Below are positions 8,565-17,269 of a stretch of DNA of 64,000 nt, piece after piece (position 1 is the stretch's first letter; each line of letters opens with the position of its first letter). The stretch lies in contig NZ_SGWQ01000009.1 of the NCBI RefSeq assembly GCF_004216555.1, positions 124,001-188,000 on the forward strand. The letters are read 5' to 3'. Position numbers and translations under genes: made by a program. The DNA comes from Herbihabitans rhizosphaerae. Its GTDB lineage: Bacteria; Actinomycetota; Actinomycetes; Mycobacteriales; Pseudonocardiaceae. The notes under the pieces were generated by a model. The model was not told the origin of the DNA, did no database searches, and was given only the letters and a program-made list of their open reading frames with translations.

Positions 8565-9797
8565 TTACCTGCGCCGCTTGCCTGACGGCCGGGTCGGCTT
8601 GGCCCCCGGCTTGCCCCGCTTGGACTCGCTCGCCTTCGGTGTGCGGGACGGCGCGCGAGCCGCCGCGGCCATCGCCCGCTCCTTGCGCAGCTCGGCGTCC
8701 AGCGTGGCGTCGTCGGTGGACTCGACGGTGTCGTCGGCCACGGACTCGCCGCGCTCGGCGGCCTTGCGAGCCAGGTTCGCCCTGCGGTTGTGCACCCGCT
8801 CGGCCTGCTGCTTGTACTTCGACTCGGTCATCTTCAAGTCCACCAGGATCGGCGTGGCCAGGAAGATCGACGAGACCGCACCGGCGATCATGCCGGCGAG
8901 CTGCACGAGCGCGAGGTCCTTCAACGTGCCGACGCCGAGGATGCCGACACCGATCGCCAGCAGCCCGAGCACCGGGAGCACGGCGAACAGCGAGGTGTTG
9001 ATCGACCGGATCAGCGTCTGGTTCAGCGCCAGGTTGGCCGCCTCGCCGTAGGTTCGCCTGGTCAGGCCGAGCAGACCTCTGGTGTTCTCCTTGACTTTGT
9101 CGAACACCACCACCGTGTCGTACAGCGAGAAACCGAGGATGGTGAGCAGGCCGATCACGGTCGCCGGGGTCACCTCGAAGCCGACGATCGAGTACACGCC
9201 CGCGGTGACCACGACGTCGTGGATCAGCGCGGCCAGCGCCGCGACCGCCATCCATTTCTCGAAGTACAACCCGAGGAAGATCGTCACCAGCACCAGGAAC
9301 ACGCCGAGCGCGATCAGCGCCTGGGTGGAGATCTCACCGCCCCAGGACGCGCTCACCGCGCTGTTGCTGATCGACGGGGCGCCGCCGTTGGGCTGGAGCT
9401 GATCGGCGAGCGCGCGCTTGAGGTTGGCGACCTGACCCTCGTCCAGCGTGACCGAGCGGATCTGCAGGGTGGTGTTGCCGCCGGTGCCGACCGCCTGCAC
9501 GGCGACCGGCTCGTCGCCGAGAACCTGGGTGTAGACCTCCTTGGCCCGGTCGGTGCTGATCTCGCCGGAGGTGCTGGCCGCCGGCATCTGCACCTGGGTG
9601 CCGCCGATGAACTCGATGCCCGCGTTGAACCCGCGGAAGATGATCGAGGCGAGGCAGATCAGGATCAGCACGCCGAAGATCACGTACCAGCGCTTGCGCT
9701 TGCCGACGATGTCGAACGCGCCGTGGCCGACGTAGAGCCGGTTGAACACGCTGCTCTTCTTGGCCGGAGCGGCTGTCTCCGAGCTGGGGTTCGTCAC
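8565..9797 (-). CDS. secF: Protein translocase subunit SecF
   Basis: 410 residues, six membrane segments and one periplasmic loop, with the SecF signatures GIEFIGGTQ (D1-type) and TVIGLLTILGFSLYDTVVVFD. SecF works with SecD on the outer side of SecYEG to pull secreted proteins out using proton motive force. The GTG start at 9797 follows the secD stop by one base, and an AAGGAGG Shine-Dalgarno lies inside the secD 3' end, so the two are coupled. The C-terminal 90 residues are a charged cytoplasmic tail ending in KRRR, as in other actinobacteria. Confidence 0.97.
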   Translation of the reverse strand: MTNPSSETAAPAKKSSVFNRLYVGHGAFDIVGKRKRWYVIFGVLILICLASIIFRGFNAGIEFIGGTQVQMPAASTSGEISTDRAKEVYTQVLGDEPVAVQAVGTGGNTTLQIRSVTLDEGQVANLKRALADQLQPNGGAPSISNSAVSASWGGEISTQALIALGVFLVLVTIFLGLYFEKWMAVAALAALIHDVVVTAGVYSIVGFEVTPATVIGLLTILGFSLYDTVVVFDKVKENTRGLLGLTRRTYGEAANLALNQTLIRSINTSLFAVLPVLGLLAIGVGILGVGTLKDLALVQLAGMIAGAVSSIFLATPILVDLKMTESKYKQQAERVHNRRANLARKAAERGESVADDTVESTDDATLDAELRKERAMAAAARAPSRTPKASESKRGKPGAKPTRPSGKRRR

Positions 9798-9798
9798 G

Positions 9799-11523
9799 TC
9801 ACGCCTCCTTCACGGCCGCGTCGCCACGGACGGACCTGGCGGCTCTCGCCGCCGCGCCGACTTTCTGCACCTGGCCGAGCCCGGAGTACTTCGGGTTCGA
9901 CAGCGTCTTGGAGTTCGCGGCGAGCGCGAGCAGCGGATGCGTCACCAGGAACACCACGATCAGGTCGAGCACGGTGGACATGCCGAGGGTGAACGCGAAC
10001 CCGCGCACCTGGCCGACCGCCAGCACGTACAGCACGGCGGAGGCGAGGAAGCTCACCGCGTCGGCGGACAGAATCGTGCGCCGGGCACGGATCCAGCCGC
10101 GTGGCACGGCGGAGCGGAACGTCCTGCCCTCGCGTATCTCGTCCTTCAATCGTTCGAAGTAGATGATGAACGAGTCGGCGGTGATACCGATCGCGATGAT
10201 GAAGCCCGCGATGCCGGCGAGGTCGAGAGTGAACCCGATCCAGCGTCCGAGCAGCACGAGGAACGCGTACACGACGAGCCCGGACAGTGCCAGGGACAGG
10301 ATGGTCAGCACGCCGAGCGCCCGGTAGTAGAACAGCGCGTAGACGAACACCAGCGCGAGCCCGATGGCGCCGGCGATCAGGCCGGCCTCCAGCGACGCGA
10401 GGCCCAGCGTGGCGGACACGGTCACCGCGTCGGACACGTCGAACGCCAGCGGCAGCGCGCCGTACTTGAGCGCGTTGGCCAGCGACTGGGCTTCCTTCTG
10501 CGTGAAGTCGCCGCTGATCTCGGTGTTACCGCCGGGGATCGGGCCCTTGATGGACGGCGCGGAGAGCACCTTCGTGTCCAGCGTGACGGCGGTCTGCTTG
10601 CCGACGTTCTCGGCGGTGTACTTGCTCCAGATGTCGGTGCCGCGGCTCTTGAACTTGAGGTTCACCACGTAGCCGGCGCCCTGCGTGTTCGACGCCGCGG
10701 ACGCGTCGTCGATTTCGCTGCCGGGGATGAACTCGGCACTGAGCTTGTACTTGTACATGCGCTCGACGCCGTCGGCACCCTTTTCGGGCTTGTCGCCACA
10801 GGTGACCAGCGGGTGGTCAAGCAGGTCGTTGCCGATCAGCGGGTCACGTTGCTTCGAATCGCAGGTGAGCGCGTCGAAAGCGGCCTGCAGCTTGGCCGGG
10901 TCCTTGCTCTGCCGGGTGGCCCGAGCCTCGTCGATCAGCTTCTGGCGCTCGGGATCGATCGAGGACGGGGGCGGCGGCTGCTGTTCGGCGGCCGGCGCGG
11001 GACGGCCCTGCGGCGCGGGCGGCGCGCCGGGCTGCTGGCCGCCGGGCGGCGGCGCCACGGTCGGGTTCTGGCCCGGCGGCGGGTTCGTGGTCGGCGGGTT
11101 CTGGCCGGGCGGGTTCTGGCCCGGCGGCGGGGAGGCGATCCCGGCCGGCGCGGCGTCGTCCACGCCGCGAAAGCTCAGCCGCGCGGTCTGCCCGAGGCCC
11201 TTGACCAGCTCGCCGTCCTGGCCGGCGACGGTGATCACGATCTGCGTGCCGTCCAGCACGACCTCGGCGTTGGTCACGCCCATGCCGTTGACACGCGTCT
11301 CGATGATGCTCTTGGCCTGGTTCAGCTCCTCCTTGTTCGGCGTACCGCCGCTGTCGGTGCGCGCGGTCAACGTGACGCGCGTACCGCCCTGGAGGTCGAT
11401 GCCCAGCTTGGGAGTCGGCTTCCCGTCACCGGTGAGAAACACCAGTCCGTAGAGGACAGCCACGATTGCGACGAAGAACGCCAGATAGCGTCCTGGGCGG
11501 ATCTGCCCGGCCGGTGGTGCCAC
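9799..11523 (-). CDS. secD: Protein translocase subunit SecD
   Basis: 574 residues. The N-terminal membrane anchor is followed by KLGIDLQGGTRVTL (residues about 37-50), the SecD P1 signature, then a long Pro/Gln/Asn-rich insert (about 120-190, PPGQNPPGQNPPTTNPPPG) and the C-terminal RND-like membrane domain with AGIAGFIIAIGITADSFIIY. It partners SecF and YajC in late steps of Sec export. The GTG start at 11523 opens with MAPPAGQIRPGRYLAFF. It is separated from yajC by 210 bases of sequence in which I see no gene. The proline-rich insert lies in the extracytoplasmic P1 region. Confidence 0.97.
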   Translation of the reverse strand: MAPPAGQIRPGRYLAFFVAIVAVLYGLVFLTGDGKPTPKLGIDLQGGTRVTLTARTDSGGTPNKEELNQAKSIIETRVNGMGVTNAEVVLDGTQIVITVAGQDGELVKGLGQTARLSFRGVDDAAPAGIASPPPGQNPPGQNPPTTNPPPGQNPTVAPPPGGQQPGAPPAPQGRPAPAAEQQPPPPSSIDPERQKLIDEARATRQSKDPAKLQAAFDALTCDSKQRDPLIGNDLLDHPLVTCGDKPEKGADGVERMYKYKLSAEFIPGSEIDDASAASNTQGAGYVVNLKFKSRGTDIWSKYTAENVGKQTAVTLDTKVLSAPSIKGPIPGGNTEISGDFTQKEAQSLANALKYGALPLAFDVSDAVTVSATLGLASLEAGLIAGAIGLALVFVYALFYYRALGVLTILSLALSGLVVYAFLVLLGRWIGFTLDLAGIAGFIIAIGITADSFIIYFERLKDEIREGRTFRSAVPRGWIRARRTILSADAVSFLASAVLYVLAVGQVRGFAFTLGMSTVLDLIVVFLVTHPLLALAANSKTLSNPKYSGLGQVQKVGAAARAARSVRGDAAVKEA

Positions 11524-11733
11524 GGTCGGTCCGTCTCCCTCGAACTAGCTCGGATGCGCACGGACAGGTGGAGCCCGTGCGTGGTGCTCACGACGCGGCG
11601 CCCACACCCGTTGTGGGGTGAGGGCGCAGCGTACCGCGGGCGAGGTAAACCCGGTGTGGCCTGGGGACGCGACGCCGCAATGGGGCTGGCGGGAACCGCC
11701 AGGGTGAGAGCGAAAGTCGCGACGTCCAGACGG

Positions 11734-12165
11734 TCAGCGGGTCTTCTTGCCCTGCTCAGCCGGCTCGGCCACCTCGTTGGTGGACTCGGCCAGCACGGCG
11801 GGCTCGTCAGACTTGTCCGACTTGGTCGACTCGACCGTCTCCTCGACGGTGTCGTCAGCGGCGTCGTCGTCCTCGTCGTCCTCAACCTCGTCGACCACAT
11901 CGTCGCCGACCTTCTCGCGAACGGCCTGCCGCAGCCATTCGGTCTCGACGCCGGGCGCGATCTCGACGGTGATGGACGCGTCGTCGGAGGTGTCGGACAC
12001 GGTGCCGTAGAGACCGGACGTGGTCATCACGCGGTCGCCGACGGACAGCGAGCTCTGCAGCGCCTGCTGCTGCTGCATCGCCCTCTTCTGCTTGCGAGCG
12101 CCCAGGAACAGCGGGATCGCGAGCACCGCGATGAGCAGGAAGGGGAGCAGGGAACCGGCGTTCAT
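11734..12165 (-). CDS. yajC: Preprotein translocase subunit YajC
   Basis: 143 residues from ATG 12165, preceded by ACGGAG nine bases upstream; a longer in-frame ORF to 12291 lacks a ribosome site and matches no YajC N-terminus. One membrane helix (residues 4-20, LLPFLLIAVLAIPLFLG) precedes the YajC core with LSVGDRVMTTSGLYGTV. The C-terminal 50 residues form a strongly acidic tail (DDEDDDAADD) common in actinobacterial YajC. It associates with SecDF at the membrane. It lies at its usual place between ruvB and secD. Confidence 0.95.
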   Translation of the reverse strand: MNAGSLLPFLLIAVLAIPLFLGARKQKRAMQQQQALQSSLSVGDRVMTTSGLYGTVSDTSDDASITVEIAPGVETEWLRQAVREKVGDDVVDEVEDDEDDDAADDTVEETVESTKSDKSDEPAVLAESTNEVAEPAEQGKKTR

Positions 12166-12313
12166 TTGACTCCGTTCGGCGGACGTCACCGGGTGAGGAA
12201 ACGTCCGATTGTTCTGACTTTGCTTCCACCGAGTGTGCCAGACGCGCGGCTGTGCACCGTCATCGGCCACATCGGGTGAGCACCCGGCCACTCACGTAGG
12301 AATGTGCGCCCCG

Positions 12314-13372
12314 TCACTCGTCGAACAGACTAGGCGCCGAGTGTCCCGGCGCCTGGGGCGGGGCGGACAAACCGAGGTGCGCCCAGGCCGCCGCGGTGGC
12401 CACCCGGCCGCGCGGCGTGCGGGCCAGCATTCCGGCGCGCACCAGGTACGGCTCGCACACCTCCTCGACCGTGGTGGACTCCTCCCCCACGGCGACGGCC
12501 AGCGTGGACACGCCGACCGGCCCGCCGCCGAACGAGCGCACCAGCGCGGACAGCACGGCGCGGTCCAGCCGGTCGAGGCCGAGCTCGTCCACGTCGTAGA
12601 CCTTGAGTGCGGCGCGCGCGATGTCGCGGGTGACCGCGCCGTCCGCGCGCACCTCGGCGTAGTCGCGCACCCGGCGCAGCAGCCGGTTGGCGATCCTGGG
12701 CGTGCCACGCGACCGTCCGGCGATCTCGTGCGCGCCGTCCTCGCGCAGGTCGACGCCGAGGATGGTGGCCGACCGGCGCAGCACCTGCTCCAGCTCCTCG
12801 GGCACGTAGAACTCCATGTGCGCGGTGAAGCCGAAGCGGTCGCGCAGCGGGCCGGTCAGCGCTCCGGACCTGGTGGTCGCGCCGACCAGGGTGAACGGCG
12901 CGATCTCCAGCGGGATCGAGGTGGCGCCCGGCCCCTTTCCGACCACCACGTCGACCCGGAAGTCCTCCATCGCGAGGTACAGCATCTCCTCGGCGGGCCG
13001 GGCGATGCGGTGGATCTCGTCGATGAACAGCACGTCGCCCTCGACCAGGTTGGACAACATCGCGGCGAGGTCGCCCGCACGCTCGAGCGCCGGACCGGAC
13101 GTGATCCGCAGCGCGCTGCCCAGCTCGGCGGCGATGATCATCGACAGGCTGGTCTTGCCGAGTCCGGGCGGGCCGGACAGCAGTACGTGATCCGGCGGCG
13201 CACCGCGCCCCTTGGCACCTTCGAGGACCAGCCGAAGCTGCTCGCGAACCCGTGGCTGGCCGACGAACTCGGCCAGCCGGCGCGGCCGGAGCGTCGATTC
13301 GTCGTCCCGCTCCCCCATCTCGGCCAGTGGCGACAGTTCGGGGGCCGGCGCCTCGTCTTCCACGCTGTCCAC
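12314..13372 (-). CDS. ruvB: Holliday junction branch-migration ATPase RuvB
   Basis: 352 residues from GTG 13372, directly abutting the ruvA stop. It has the AAA+ P-loop [10 protein letters not shown], Walker B FIDEIHR, sensor [10 protein letters not shown] and the C-terminal winged helix. RuvB is the hexameric motor that drives Holliday junctions bound by RuvA during recombination and fork repair. In actinobacteria ruvCAB are contiguous, as here. All expected motifs are intact and the length is normal for the family. Confidence 0.98.
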   Translation of the reverse strand: MDSVEDEAPAPELSPLAEMGERDDESTLRPRRLAEFVGQPRVREQLRLVLEGAKGRGAPPDHVLLSGPPGLGKTSLSMIIAAELGSALRITSGPALERAGDLAAMLSNLVEGDVLFIDEIHRIARPAEEMLYLAMEDFRVDVVVGKGPGATSIPLEIAPFTLVGATTRSGALTGPLRDRFGFTAHMEFYVPEELEQVLRRSATILGVDLREDGAHEIAGRSRGTPRIANRLLRRVRDYAEVRADGAVTRDIARAALKVYDVDELGLDRLDRAVLSALVRSFGGGPVGVSTLAVAVGEESTTVEEVCEPYLVRAGMLARTPRGRVATAAAWAHLGLSAPPQAPGHSAPSLFDE

Positions 13373-13975
13373 CTACTTCTTGCCGCCCAGCCGCGCGAGA
13401 GCCTTGCGCAGCACGTCCGGGGTGTCGCCAGTGCCGTTCGCGGCGAGCACGGCGTCCACGGTCTGCTCGGCCTGCTTGACGGCGAACCCGAGGCCGACCA
13501 GCGCCTCCACCACCGACGAGCGCACGGCGACCGGCGCCTGCGTCGCCACGGGCGAGCCGCCCTGGGCGGAGGCGAGTGTGCCGACCTTGTCCCGCAGTTC
13601 GACGATGAGCCGCTCGGCGCCCTTGCGCCCGATGCCCGGCACCTGGGTCAGCGTGGTGATGTTGCCCTCGGACAGGGCGGTGCGGAGCTGGTCGGGCTCC
13701 AGCACGGCAAGCGTGGCCAGCGCCAGCCGCGGGCCGATGCCGGAGACGGTCTGCAGCAGGCCGAACAGCTCGCGCGCGTCGGTGTCGGCGAACCCGAACA
13801 GGGTCAGCGAGTCCTCGCGCACGATCAACGCGGTGGACAGCGACGTCTCCTCGCCCCGGCGCAGGGTGGCCAGCGTGGCCGGTGTGGCCTGAACGGCGAG
13901 CCCGACCCCGCCGACCTCGACGACGACGTGGTCCAGCGCGACGGCGAGCACCCGCCCGCGCACCGAGGAGATCAT
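13373..13975 (-). CDS. ruvA: Holliday junction DNA-binding protein RuvA
   Basis: 200 residues from ATG 13975. An AAAGGACGG Shine-Dalgarno overlaps the end of ruvC; a GTG at 13981 is a possible alternative start. The N-terminal OB fold ([12 protein letters not shown]...) is followed by two helix-hairpin-helix motifs, [18 protein letters not shown] and [19 protein letters not shown], and a C-terminal UBA-like domain that contacts RuvB ([19 protein letters not shown]). It binds the four-way junction and loads RuvB. The long frame extending upstream is a shadow of ruvC. Confidence 0.97.
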   Translation of the reverse strand: MISSVRGRVLAVALDHVVVEVGGVGLAVQATPATLATLRRGEETSLSTALIVREDSLTLFGFADTDARELFGLLQTVSGIGPRLALATLAVLEPDQLRTALSEGNITTLTQVPGIGRKGAERLIVELRDKVGTLASAQGGSPVATQAPVAVRSSVVEALVGLGFAVKQAEQTVDAVLAANGTGDTPDVLRKALARLGGKK

Positions 13976-13980
13976 CGTGT

Positions 13981-14550
13981 TCACCGTCCTTTCGCTCGGG
14001 CCGCGGCGGTCAGCCTGGCACGGTGCTTGCGGGCCAACTCGGCGGCCTGTGCCTCGGCGGCGGCCAGCCGGGACCGCAGTGGCGCGCGCCAGATGTGACA
14101 GATGCCGAGGGCGAGCGCGTCGGCGGCGTCGGCCGGCTTCGGCGCCTCGGCCAGCCCGAGCAGCCGGGTGACCATCACGGTGACCTGCGCCTTGTCCGCC
14201 CGGCCGGAGCCGGTGACGGCGGCCTTCACCTCGCTGGGCGTGTGGAACTCGACCGGCAGGCCGCGCCGGGCGGCGGCCAGCGCGACCACGCCGCCGGCCT
14301 GGGCGGTGCCCATCGCGGTGCGCACGTTGTACTGGCTGAACACCCGCTCGACCGCGACCACGTCCGGCTTGTGCAGGTCGAGCCAGGACTCCACGGCGTC
14401 GGAGATGGCCAGCAGCCGAGTCGCCAGCGCCGCTTCCACGGGCGTGCGCACCACGTCCACGGCCACGCAGCTGACCTGCCGGCCGGTGCCACCCTGGACC
14501 ACGGCGACACCGCACCGGGTCAGCCCCGGGTCGACGGCGAGCACACGCAC
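13981..14550 (-). CDS. ruvC: Crossover junction endodeoxyribonuclease RuvC
   Basis: 189 residues from GTG 14550, chosen because GAGGGG lies seven bases upstream and [14 protein letters not shown] is the canonical N-terminus; an ATG at 14574 would add eight residues. The acidic catalytic residues of the RNase-H fold are visible in [17 protein letters not shown] and the C-terminal [12 protein letters not shown]. RuvC resolves Holliday junctions presented by RuvAB. It is the first gene of the ruvCAB run. The C-terminus is slightly extended and basic (AKGR). Confidence 0.96.
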   Translation of the reverse strand: MRVLAVDPGLTRCGVAVVQGGTGRQVSCVAVDVVRTPVEAALATRLLAISDAVESWLDLHKPDVVAVERVFSQYNVRTAMGTAQAGGVVALAAARRGLPVEFHTPSEVKAAVTGSGRADKAQVTVMVTRLLGLAEAPKPADAADALALGICHIWRAPLRSRLAAAEAQAAELARKHRARLTAAARAKGR

Positions 14551-14624
14551 CTGATCACCCCTCGACGAGAACATTCGTTCGAGAGCCTAAGGGGTGGACT
14601 CAGGCCGGGGCCGCAGACACGCCG

Positions 14625-15122
14625 TCAGCCGTCCAGCTGACCGAGGAAGTATTCTTTTTGCGCCGGATAGTATTCGTCGAAACTCGGCAGTTTCTCGTCG
14701 TTCCGCGCGGCGACGAGCATATCCAAGTAGTATTCCCATCCAGGCCCGACATCACCGACGATTTCCGCCTTGTCGAGGTGCTGTACGAGTTTCAGTTCCG
14801 TGGTGCCGCCGTTCTCGGCGAGAATCAGCTCCATGCGCCAGGTGCCCATGTCGTCCACAGTGGACACGGCGAGCCGGCTCGGCGGCTCGCAGGCGTCGAT
14901 GGTCAGGTCCATCCACTCCGGGCTGTCCTCGTAGACCATCTGCACCTGGATTGTCTTGCCCTGCCCGGCGTCGCCCTTCCACGGTCCGTACCAGCGGGCG
15001 GTGCGCTCGGACTCGGTGACGCTTGCCCAGACGTCGTCGATCGGCGCACGGAATGTCCTGGTGAGCACCAGGTCGGTTCCGTCCGCGGTTTTGACGAGCT
15101 TTCCGGTCGGTGTGCGAATCAT
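14625..15122 (-). CDS. SRPBCC/AHSA1-family protein
   Basis: 165 residues from ATG 15122, with AAGGGGAG eight bases upstream; a longer frame to 15242 belongs to the overlapping regulator. RTFRAPIDDVWASVTESERT followed by ARWYGPW is the classic AHSA1/START-like opening, and WEYYLDMLVAA closes it. Such proteins form a hydrophobic cavity; the ligand cannot be told from sequence. It overlaps the ArsR regulator by ATGA, an arrangement common for ArsR/SRPBCC pairs in actinobacteria. The two are therefore one transcript, probably autoregulated by the upstream palindrome. Confidence 0.9.
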   Translation of the reverse strand: MIRTPTGKLVKTADGTDLVLTRTFRAPIDDVWASVTESERTARWYGPWKGDAGQGKTIQVQMVYEDSPEWMDLTIDACEPPSRLAVSTVDDMGTWRMELILAENGGTTELKLVQHLDKAEIVGDVGPGWEYYLDMLVAARNDEKLPSFDEYYPAQKEYFLGQLDG

Positions 15123-15469
15123 GCCGTTCTCCCCTTTTCGATGTCTTGTCGGGTTTTGTCGCGCTTCGTTCGGTGAACCTCGGTTTCGAGCGCGTCGAGT
15201 CGTTGTTCCCATTTCGATTCGGTGGTGAACCGCGCCAGCCACGCGGCCAGTTCGCGCAGCGGTTCGGGGTGCAGCCGGTAGATCCGCTGCCGGCCGGACA
15301 GCTCGTCGGAGACCAGCCCGCTCTCCCGGAGCACCCGCAGGTGCCGGCTGATCGCCGGTCGGCTGATCGGGAACCGGCCGGCGATCTCACCGGCCGTGCG
15401 CGGGCCGTCGTGCAGCAGCACGAGAATCTCCCTGCGCACCTCGTCCGCGATCGCTCCGGCCACATCCAC
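15119..15469 (-). CDS. ArsR-family winged-helix repressor
   Basis: 116 residues from GTG 15469. The winged helix occupies residues 1-85: ADEVRREILVLLHDGPRTAG, then the recognition helix in FPISRPAISRHLRVLRESGL and the wing GRQRIYRL. No metal-binding Cys pair is seen, so it belongs to the metal-independent ArsR group usually paired with an SRPBCC protein. A perfect 7-bp inverted repeat eight bases before the start is a likely autorepression site. The C-terminus is basic and overlaps the next gene. Confidence 0.9.
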   Translation of the reverse strand: MDVAGAIADEVRREILVLLHDGPRTAGEIAGRFPISRPAISRHLRVLRESGLVSDELSGRQRIYRLHPEPLRELAAWLARFTTESKWEQRLDALETEVHRTKRDKTRQDIEKGRTA

Positions 15470-15476
15470 CCGGAAA

Positions 15477-15496
15477 GCGTAACTGATGTGTTACGC
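15477..15496. promoter_or_regulatory. Inverted repeat, probable ArsR operator
   Basis: GCGTAAC-6-GTTACGC is a perfect dyad lying 8 bases upstream of the arsR-like start. It overlaps the TAA stop of the metallophosphatase gene. Position and symmetry fit autorepression by the adjacent winged-helix protein (inference). Confidence 0.6.
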
Positions 15497-17257
15497 GTTA
15501 GGAAGGCGTGTCACCCGAATCGGTTCCTCGATCAGCTCCGGTGCGAGCGGGGTGGCCGGGCGCAGCCACGGGTCGCTCGGTGCGCCGTCCGGGTCGGGCA
15601 CCCACTCGCGGGCCACTGTGTGCACCTTGATCGGGTAGATCGTGAGATCGCCGTCGGCGCCCACCCGCATCCGCAGGAACCCCTTGCGATCGCTGATGCT
15701 CTGGCCGGCGAACACCTCGTTCAGGTTGATCCCGAACCGGCCGGCCAGCAGCAGGTACAGCGCGGTCAACTCGCTGCCGACGAACCCGAGCAGCGCCGGC
15801 GTGACCACCACGGCGATCACGATGACCAACCAGTCGCTGCCCACACCCCGCCCCAGCACGTCCAGGTACAGCCACTGCACGACGAACAGCCAGCCGAACG
15901 CGATGCCGAGGTGCGCCAGACCGTGTAGCACCCCGGCCACGAGGCCGGCCCGCGCGCGTCTGTCCGGCAGGCCGAGCCGGGCGAAGTTGACCGTGCCGAC
16001 GATCAGCAGCACCGAGCAGAGCACCGCCGGTGTCCACGCCGGCACCTCGGTGATCGCGCTGGCCCGCTCCCGGCCCGAGGTGATCACCAGGCCGAGCGCG
16101 AACGCGAGGAACAGCACGAAGTGCACCCCGGCCATCAGGGTGGCGAACCCGCGATTGCGCCACGGAAGTCGAATGATGCCAAGGGAAAGCCGCTTCGAGT
16201 CCACTGTGGACGGATAGCGTCCGGCGAGCCGGGAGGTGCGCCGCTCGCCGGACCAGAAGATGCGTGAGGTGGGCGGCGGCAGGGTCAGCTTCTCGGGCAG
16301 TTGGTGCGTGGCCGCGAGGTACGCGCCGCCGGTGCCGCAGGTGATCCGCTGCACCTCGCCGCCGCCTTCTTCTGCGTAACGCGCGTAATGGTGCTGATCA
16401 CCGGATAGCATCATCCGGATGTTCGCACCATGTGGGCGGAGTATCTCGCGCTCGAAGAACTCGATCGTGTCGTAGCCCTTCGCCTCGCCACCGGACCCGG
16501 CGACCACCCAGGACGGCGCCGGCGTGCACAGGATCACCCCGTCACCCTCACGCAGATCCTCGGCCGCGGTGCGGAAGTACTCCAGCTGCGGAGCGTCCAC
16601 GTAGTCGTCGAACTGCGTGTCGATCGCGTACAGCCACCACCGGTGCGGCAGCTCGATCGCGAAGTAGCTGCGGGACTGCTCGGTCTGCCAGCCGCCGATC
16701 GTGCGCTGCTGGCCGAACACGCGCAGGAACGCGGTCAGCCCGTCGTACCAGTCGTGGTTGCCGGGCAACGCGAACAGCCGCGGCCGCGGCGCCTCCGCGG
16801 TCGGCAGCGCGGCGCGGTACACGCCCTTGGAACGGTCCTCGTAAGTCTCGGTGGACGCGGACGGGTAGACCTGGTCGCCGCCCATCACCAGCAGCCGGCC
16901 GCGCGGCAGGCTCAGCTCGCCGGGCAGGGTGATCGACTCGGCGGCGAGCAGCGAGGCGATCGAGTACGTGGCGTCGAACCCGTCACCGAGATCGGCCACG
17001 AAGTCCAGCCACAGCTCGTCACCCTCCTCGAAGCGGTGCACGTTGGCCGGCAGGCTGCCCTGGAGTTCGCGCTTGTCGGAGTAGGAGCCGAACACCGTCG
17101 CCACCAACGACTTCACGCCGGTCGCGGCGAGGACCGACGGCGCGAGCCAGGCCACCGGCGGCTGCGGCTTGAAGCCGAGCTCGGCCTCGGTGATCTCGCG
17201 GGGACGCGGCCGTGGCGACGTGTGCTCCACTCGATCATGGTAGCCAGGTGGTGACAC
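15491..17257 (-). CDS. Membrane-anchored calcineurin-like metallophosphoesterase
   Basis: 588 residues. The N-terminal two thirds is a metallophosphoesterase with metal ligands in VADLGDG, MGGDQVYP, PGNHDWYDG and LSGDQHHY. The C-terminal third has about five to six membrane helices (for example HFVLFLAFALGLVITSG and WLVIVIAVVVTPALLGFVG) followed by a soluble tail. The catalytic part precedes the membrane part and no signal peptide is seen, so it is probably cytoplasmic-facing (inference). Substrate is unknown. The start is uncertain: GTG 17257 gives the longest frame, GTG 17230 gives MEHTSPRPRP and looks equally natural; neither has a clear ribosome site. Confidence 0.85.
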   Translation of the reverse strand: MSPPGYHDRVEHTSPRPRPREITEAELGFKPQPPVAWLAPSVLAATGVKSLVATVFGSYSDKRELQGSLPANVHRFEEGDELWLDFVADLGDGFDATYSIASLLAAESITLPGELSLPRGRLLVMGGDQVYPSASTETYEDRSKGVYRAALPTAEAPRPRLFALPGNHDWYDGLTAFLRVFGQQRTIGGWQTEQSRSYFAIELPHRWWLYAIDTQFDDYVDAPQLEYFRTAAEDLREGDGVILCTPAPSWVVAGSGGEAKGYDTIEFFEREILRPHGANIRMMLSGDQHHYARYAEEGGGEVQRITCGTGGAYLAATHQLPEKLTLPPPTSRIFWSGERRTSRLAGRYPSTVDSKRLSLGIIRLPWRNRGFATLMAGVHFVLFLAFALGLVITSGRERASAITEVPAWTPAVLCSVLLIVGTVNFARLGLPDRRARAGLVAGVLHGLAHLGIAFGWLFVVQWLYLDVLGRGVGSDWLVIVIAVVVTPALLGFVGSELTALYLLLAGRFGINLNEVFAGQSISDRKGFLRMRVGADGDLTIYPIKVHTVAREWVPDPDGAPSDPWLRPATPLAPELIEEPIRVTRLPNA

Positions 17258-17269
17258 AATGCGTCAGGT

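Noticed and set aside
9742-12279. 845-codon plus-strand ORF across secD, secF and yajC
   Set aside because: Antisense shadow caused by GC-rich codon structure; no domain and no ribosome site.
12233-14098. 621-codon plus-strand ORF opposite ruvB and ruvA
   Set aside because: Antisense of two highly conserved genes.
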